This document shows positions 62,340-64,000 of a stretch of 64,000 nucleotides of DNA, in pieces. The notes below the pieces were generated by a model, which searched no databases, was not told the origin of the DNA, and was given only the letters and a program-made list of their open reading frames with translations. How positions within the stretch are numbered: the first letter of the stretch is position 1; the number at the start of each line of letters is the position of its first letter. The DNA comes from CAYQTE01 sp964420285. GTDB lineage: Bacteria > Planctomycetota > Phycisphaerae > Tepidisphaerales > Tepidisphaeraceae. The translations under genes and the position numbers were made by a program. The DNA lies in the NCBI GenBank assembly GCA_964420285.1, contig CAYQTE010000017.1:1-64000 (forward strand), written 5' to 3'.

Positions 62340-62933
62340 ATGGCGTCCTCCTTATTACAGAGCATTGTCTCATCGCACGAGCGTCTCGATCTTGCGGCGT
62401 TCGGTCGTCGCTTTGACGAATTATCGCGAGAAGCGAAGCGCCGGTTTGTAAAGGTCGAGTACCGGCAGCAGTTTCATGAGCCGGACGTTCCGAGCTACAA
62501 TAAGTACATGGCTGGCGATCGGGAAGCAGCGTTGAAACTTATGCCCGAGGAGCGATTCGTCGACAAGGATTGCTCTGTTGATTTCTGTCGTCGCAGTATC
62601 TTAGATGTGCGGCTTCGGTTCATAGCAAGGCCGTTGACACCCTACCTCCTATGGGAATTTGAGAGCTATAGGTTGTCGGCACGATGGGGCGAGCGAATTT
62701 GCATTGTCGATATCACCGATGATGGAATTCGCCGACAATTCGCTGATGCGACGGATTTTCTTTTGTTCGACGATGACCACGTGCTGATGAACTGGTACGA
62801 CGATGCAGGCGTCTTTCGTGGTGGTTGGGATGTACACGACCAAGACGTAATCGTGAGATGCAATCGCCTGGCAGATTCGATGACCTCCGTGTGCGTTCCT
62901 TTGGCCCTGTTCGAGTGGGAGCACAAACTCTGA
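62340..62933 (+). CDS. DUF6879-like protein
   Basis: A 197-aa soluble protein. The N-terminal FDELSREAKRRFVKVEYRQQ, Trp-containing middle YLLWEFESYRLSARWGERIC and FLLFDDDHVLMNWYDDAGVF match the DUF6879 pattern. In actinobacteria DUF6879 genes occur beside XRE-DUF5753 regulators. It follows the 83-aa gene by five bases and completes the three-gene unit. Molecular role unknown; no nuclease motif is visible. Confidence 0.7.
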   Translation: MASSLLQSIVSSHERLDLAAFGRRFDELSREAKRRFVKVEYRQQFHEPDVPSYNKYMAGDREAALKLMPEERFVDKDCSVDFCRRSILDVRLRFIARPLTPYLLWEFESYRLSARWGERICIVDITDDGIRRQFADATDFLLFDDDHVLMNWYDDAGVFRGGWDVHDQDVIVRCNRLADSMTSVCVPLALFEWEHKL

Positions 62934-63595
62934 TTGCTTTGGCTAAGAGATAGGTGCCAGCGCAGTAGAGCGCGATTGAAATCATCGCCCGCGACGGCAC
63001 GCGTCACAACGTCACGCTCACCCGTCCTTACATGGACAGCGACAGGTTGTTGGATTCCTCGAAGAGCCTCGCTCGCGACAGCCCGCATCTCAGGGGCAAT
63101 GTGCGCCGACATGGGCGATAGTTGGATATACGAGCGCAGCCAGACGGCAACGGCAACCATGACCAGAAGAGAGCTTTGGGCGCCGATGCCGACGGTGACA
63201 AGATGCAACCCAGCGAGTTCGCCGCGGCGCAATGTCTCTCGCCCAATACCCAAACAGAGGTCCCGGTTTGCTCGATTTGATGACGGGCTTTGCCCTAAGC
63301 GTAGCTTAGGGGAGACGCCTGCTAATTTCGTGACTTTTTTCTGCCGTGTTGTTCGTCGTTCGTGTAAGCGTGTGTTTGCATGTTGCCGTGCGTGTGTTGA
63401 TCTGTTCGTTCGTCGATGATTTGCCGTCCTGCTGATCTCGATGACATCCGTTCGTCAATCACGGTTACCAAGTCTCGATGCAGATCGATCATCAAGTCGT
63501 TCGCGGTTGTCCATCATCAAGTCCAGGTCGGTGTCGATTGCCTCCGATGAACTTTTGACTTGCCTCATGTTCCCTGACGACCAACATCTATACCC
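62934..63595. other. Low-coding stretch at the end of the XRE unit
   Basis: These 662 bases contain only unconvincing frames. A leftward frame at 62666-63253 overlaps the DUF6879-like gene and has no motif. From about 63310 the sequence turns T/G-rich with repeated CGTTCGT words and two ATCATCAAGTC-like repeats (63491-63501 and 63521-63531). It could hold a regulatory or replication-type site, but I cannot name one. Confidence 0.4.
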
Positions 63596-63802
63596 ATGCT
63601 GAAGATCACCGTCATATCCAGGGAAGCTGCCAAGGCGTGCTTCGACCATCTCGACGCGGACGCCCGCATCCAGTCCGCCGTCCGCCGGGCGGTCGATGAG
63701 ACCCTGGCTCAAATGGAGCGCGAAGTTGCAACTCGCTCATCATCACCGGGGTCGCCAAATTCCGCCGTGCGGCGCAATTGGCCCACCTCATTCCCCGATT
63801 GA
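63596..63802 (+). CDS. Short hypothetical, possibly broken gene
   Basis: A 68-aa frame beginning MLKITVISREAAKACFDHLD reads as a plausible protein start for about 45 residues, including helical RIQSAVRRAVDETLAQMERE. After that the composition decays. Another frame (LIITGVAKFRRAAQLAHLIP) looks better at the same place, so a frameshift is possible. I cannot assign a family. Confidence 0.3.
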   Translation: MLKITVISREAAKACFDHLDADARIQSAVRRAVDETLAQMEREVATRSSSPGSPNSAVRRNWPTSFPD

Positions 63803-64000
63803 GCATCTGCCCACCAAGCCGGCTGAAAGCTGATAAATCAGCCGTCGTTGCCGAACATATTTTTTGCTTGCCATCGCGCCCGTTCGGTGTAGAACGCCGA
63901 AAAGCACGTGCTGCGGGTCTACGTCACAACCTCGGAAGCTCGGGCAAAGTCGTATTTCAGGGAGGGGTTTGCCCGGGAGGACTATTACACCGAAGGCCAG

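Noticed and set aside
62666..63253. 195-residue leftward frame with a possible membrane segment
   Set aside because: It overlaps the DUF6879-like gene on the opposite strand, has no recognised motif, and its second half is a shadow of that gene.

Overview
The window looks like a metagenome-assembled planctomycete chromosome, most likely class Phycisphaerae. Base composition is high GC. Markers are a C-terminal CxNCGYDLRATPDRCPECG zinc ribbon (9988-10566), Cys-type sulfatase genes with a dedicated maturase, and pseudopilin-like C-termini (RVKC-x-ANERSIGQ ... DGHVEF). A 100-N gap at 3442-3541 is flanked by an identical 55-base overlap, so it is an unjoined contig overlap.

Layout. 1-8.3 kb: a 220-bp inverted-repeat element, a CDF metal exporter, an HD protein, a GAF/sigma-54 activator, and a divergent sulfatase/sulfatase-maturase pair. 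8.4-14.1 kb: bioD and bioA separated by a PIN-domain pair, then recQ. 14.1-22 kb: DUF2089 and a membrane protein, a hicA-hicB pair, mutS with a methyltransferase, and a type II restriction-modification pair upstream of mutS. 22-28.7 kb: an MscS channel with a cyclic-nucleotide domain, an APC permease preceded by a clear c-di-AMP (ydaO-type) riboswitch and promoter, and a sodium:solute symporter with a small membrane partner. 28.9-35 kb: two tandem SGNH esterases, a GntR-controlled ABC-2 exporter operon, and a hicB-hicA pair with a frameshifted toxin. 35-51.8 kb: an RNase Z-like MBL protein, two paralogous secreted proteins, a MerR/B12-type regulator divergent from a fasciclin protein, a glycosyltransferase with a PIG-L deacetylase, an ABC-F protein, three tandem GYF-domain paralogs (one split by an in-frame stop), a second copy of the 220-bp element, tRNA-Gly, a mutarotase-like protein and an esterase.

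From tRNA-Gln at 51984 onward the window is a mobile island. A tyrosine integrase sits directly beside the tRNA. Facing it is one long leftward operon driven by a promoter near 61.1 kb: a small coiled protein, a 3-TM protein, a GrpE-like protein, a divergent Hsp70, a one-TM protein, a TraD/VirD4-like ATPase, five tandem paralogs of an unrecognised ~110-residue family, and two HTH/excisionase proteins. No relaxase or secretion channel is visible, so this is not a standard conjugation module. It is the best candidate here for an undescribed system. An XRE-DUF5753 regulator with an 83-aa protein and a DUF6879-like protein, a combination best known from actinobacteria, is transcribed the other way. 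The distal island boundary is not in the window.
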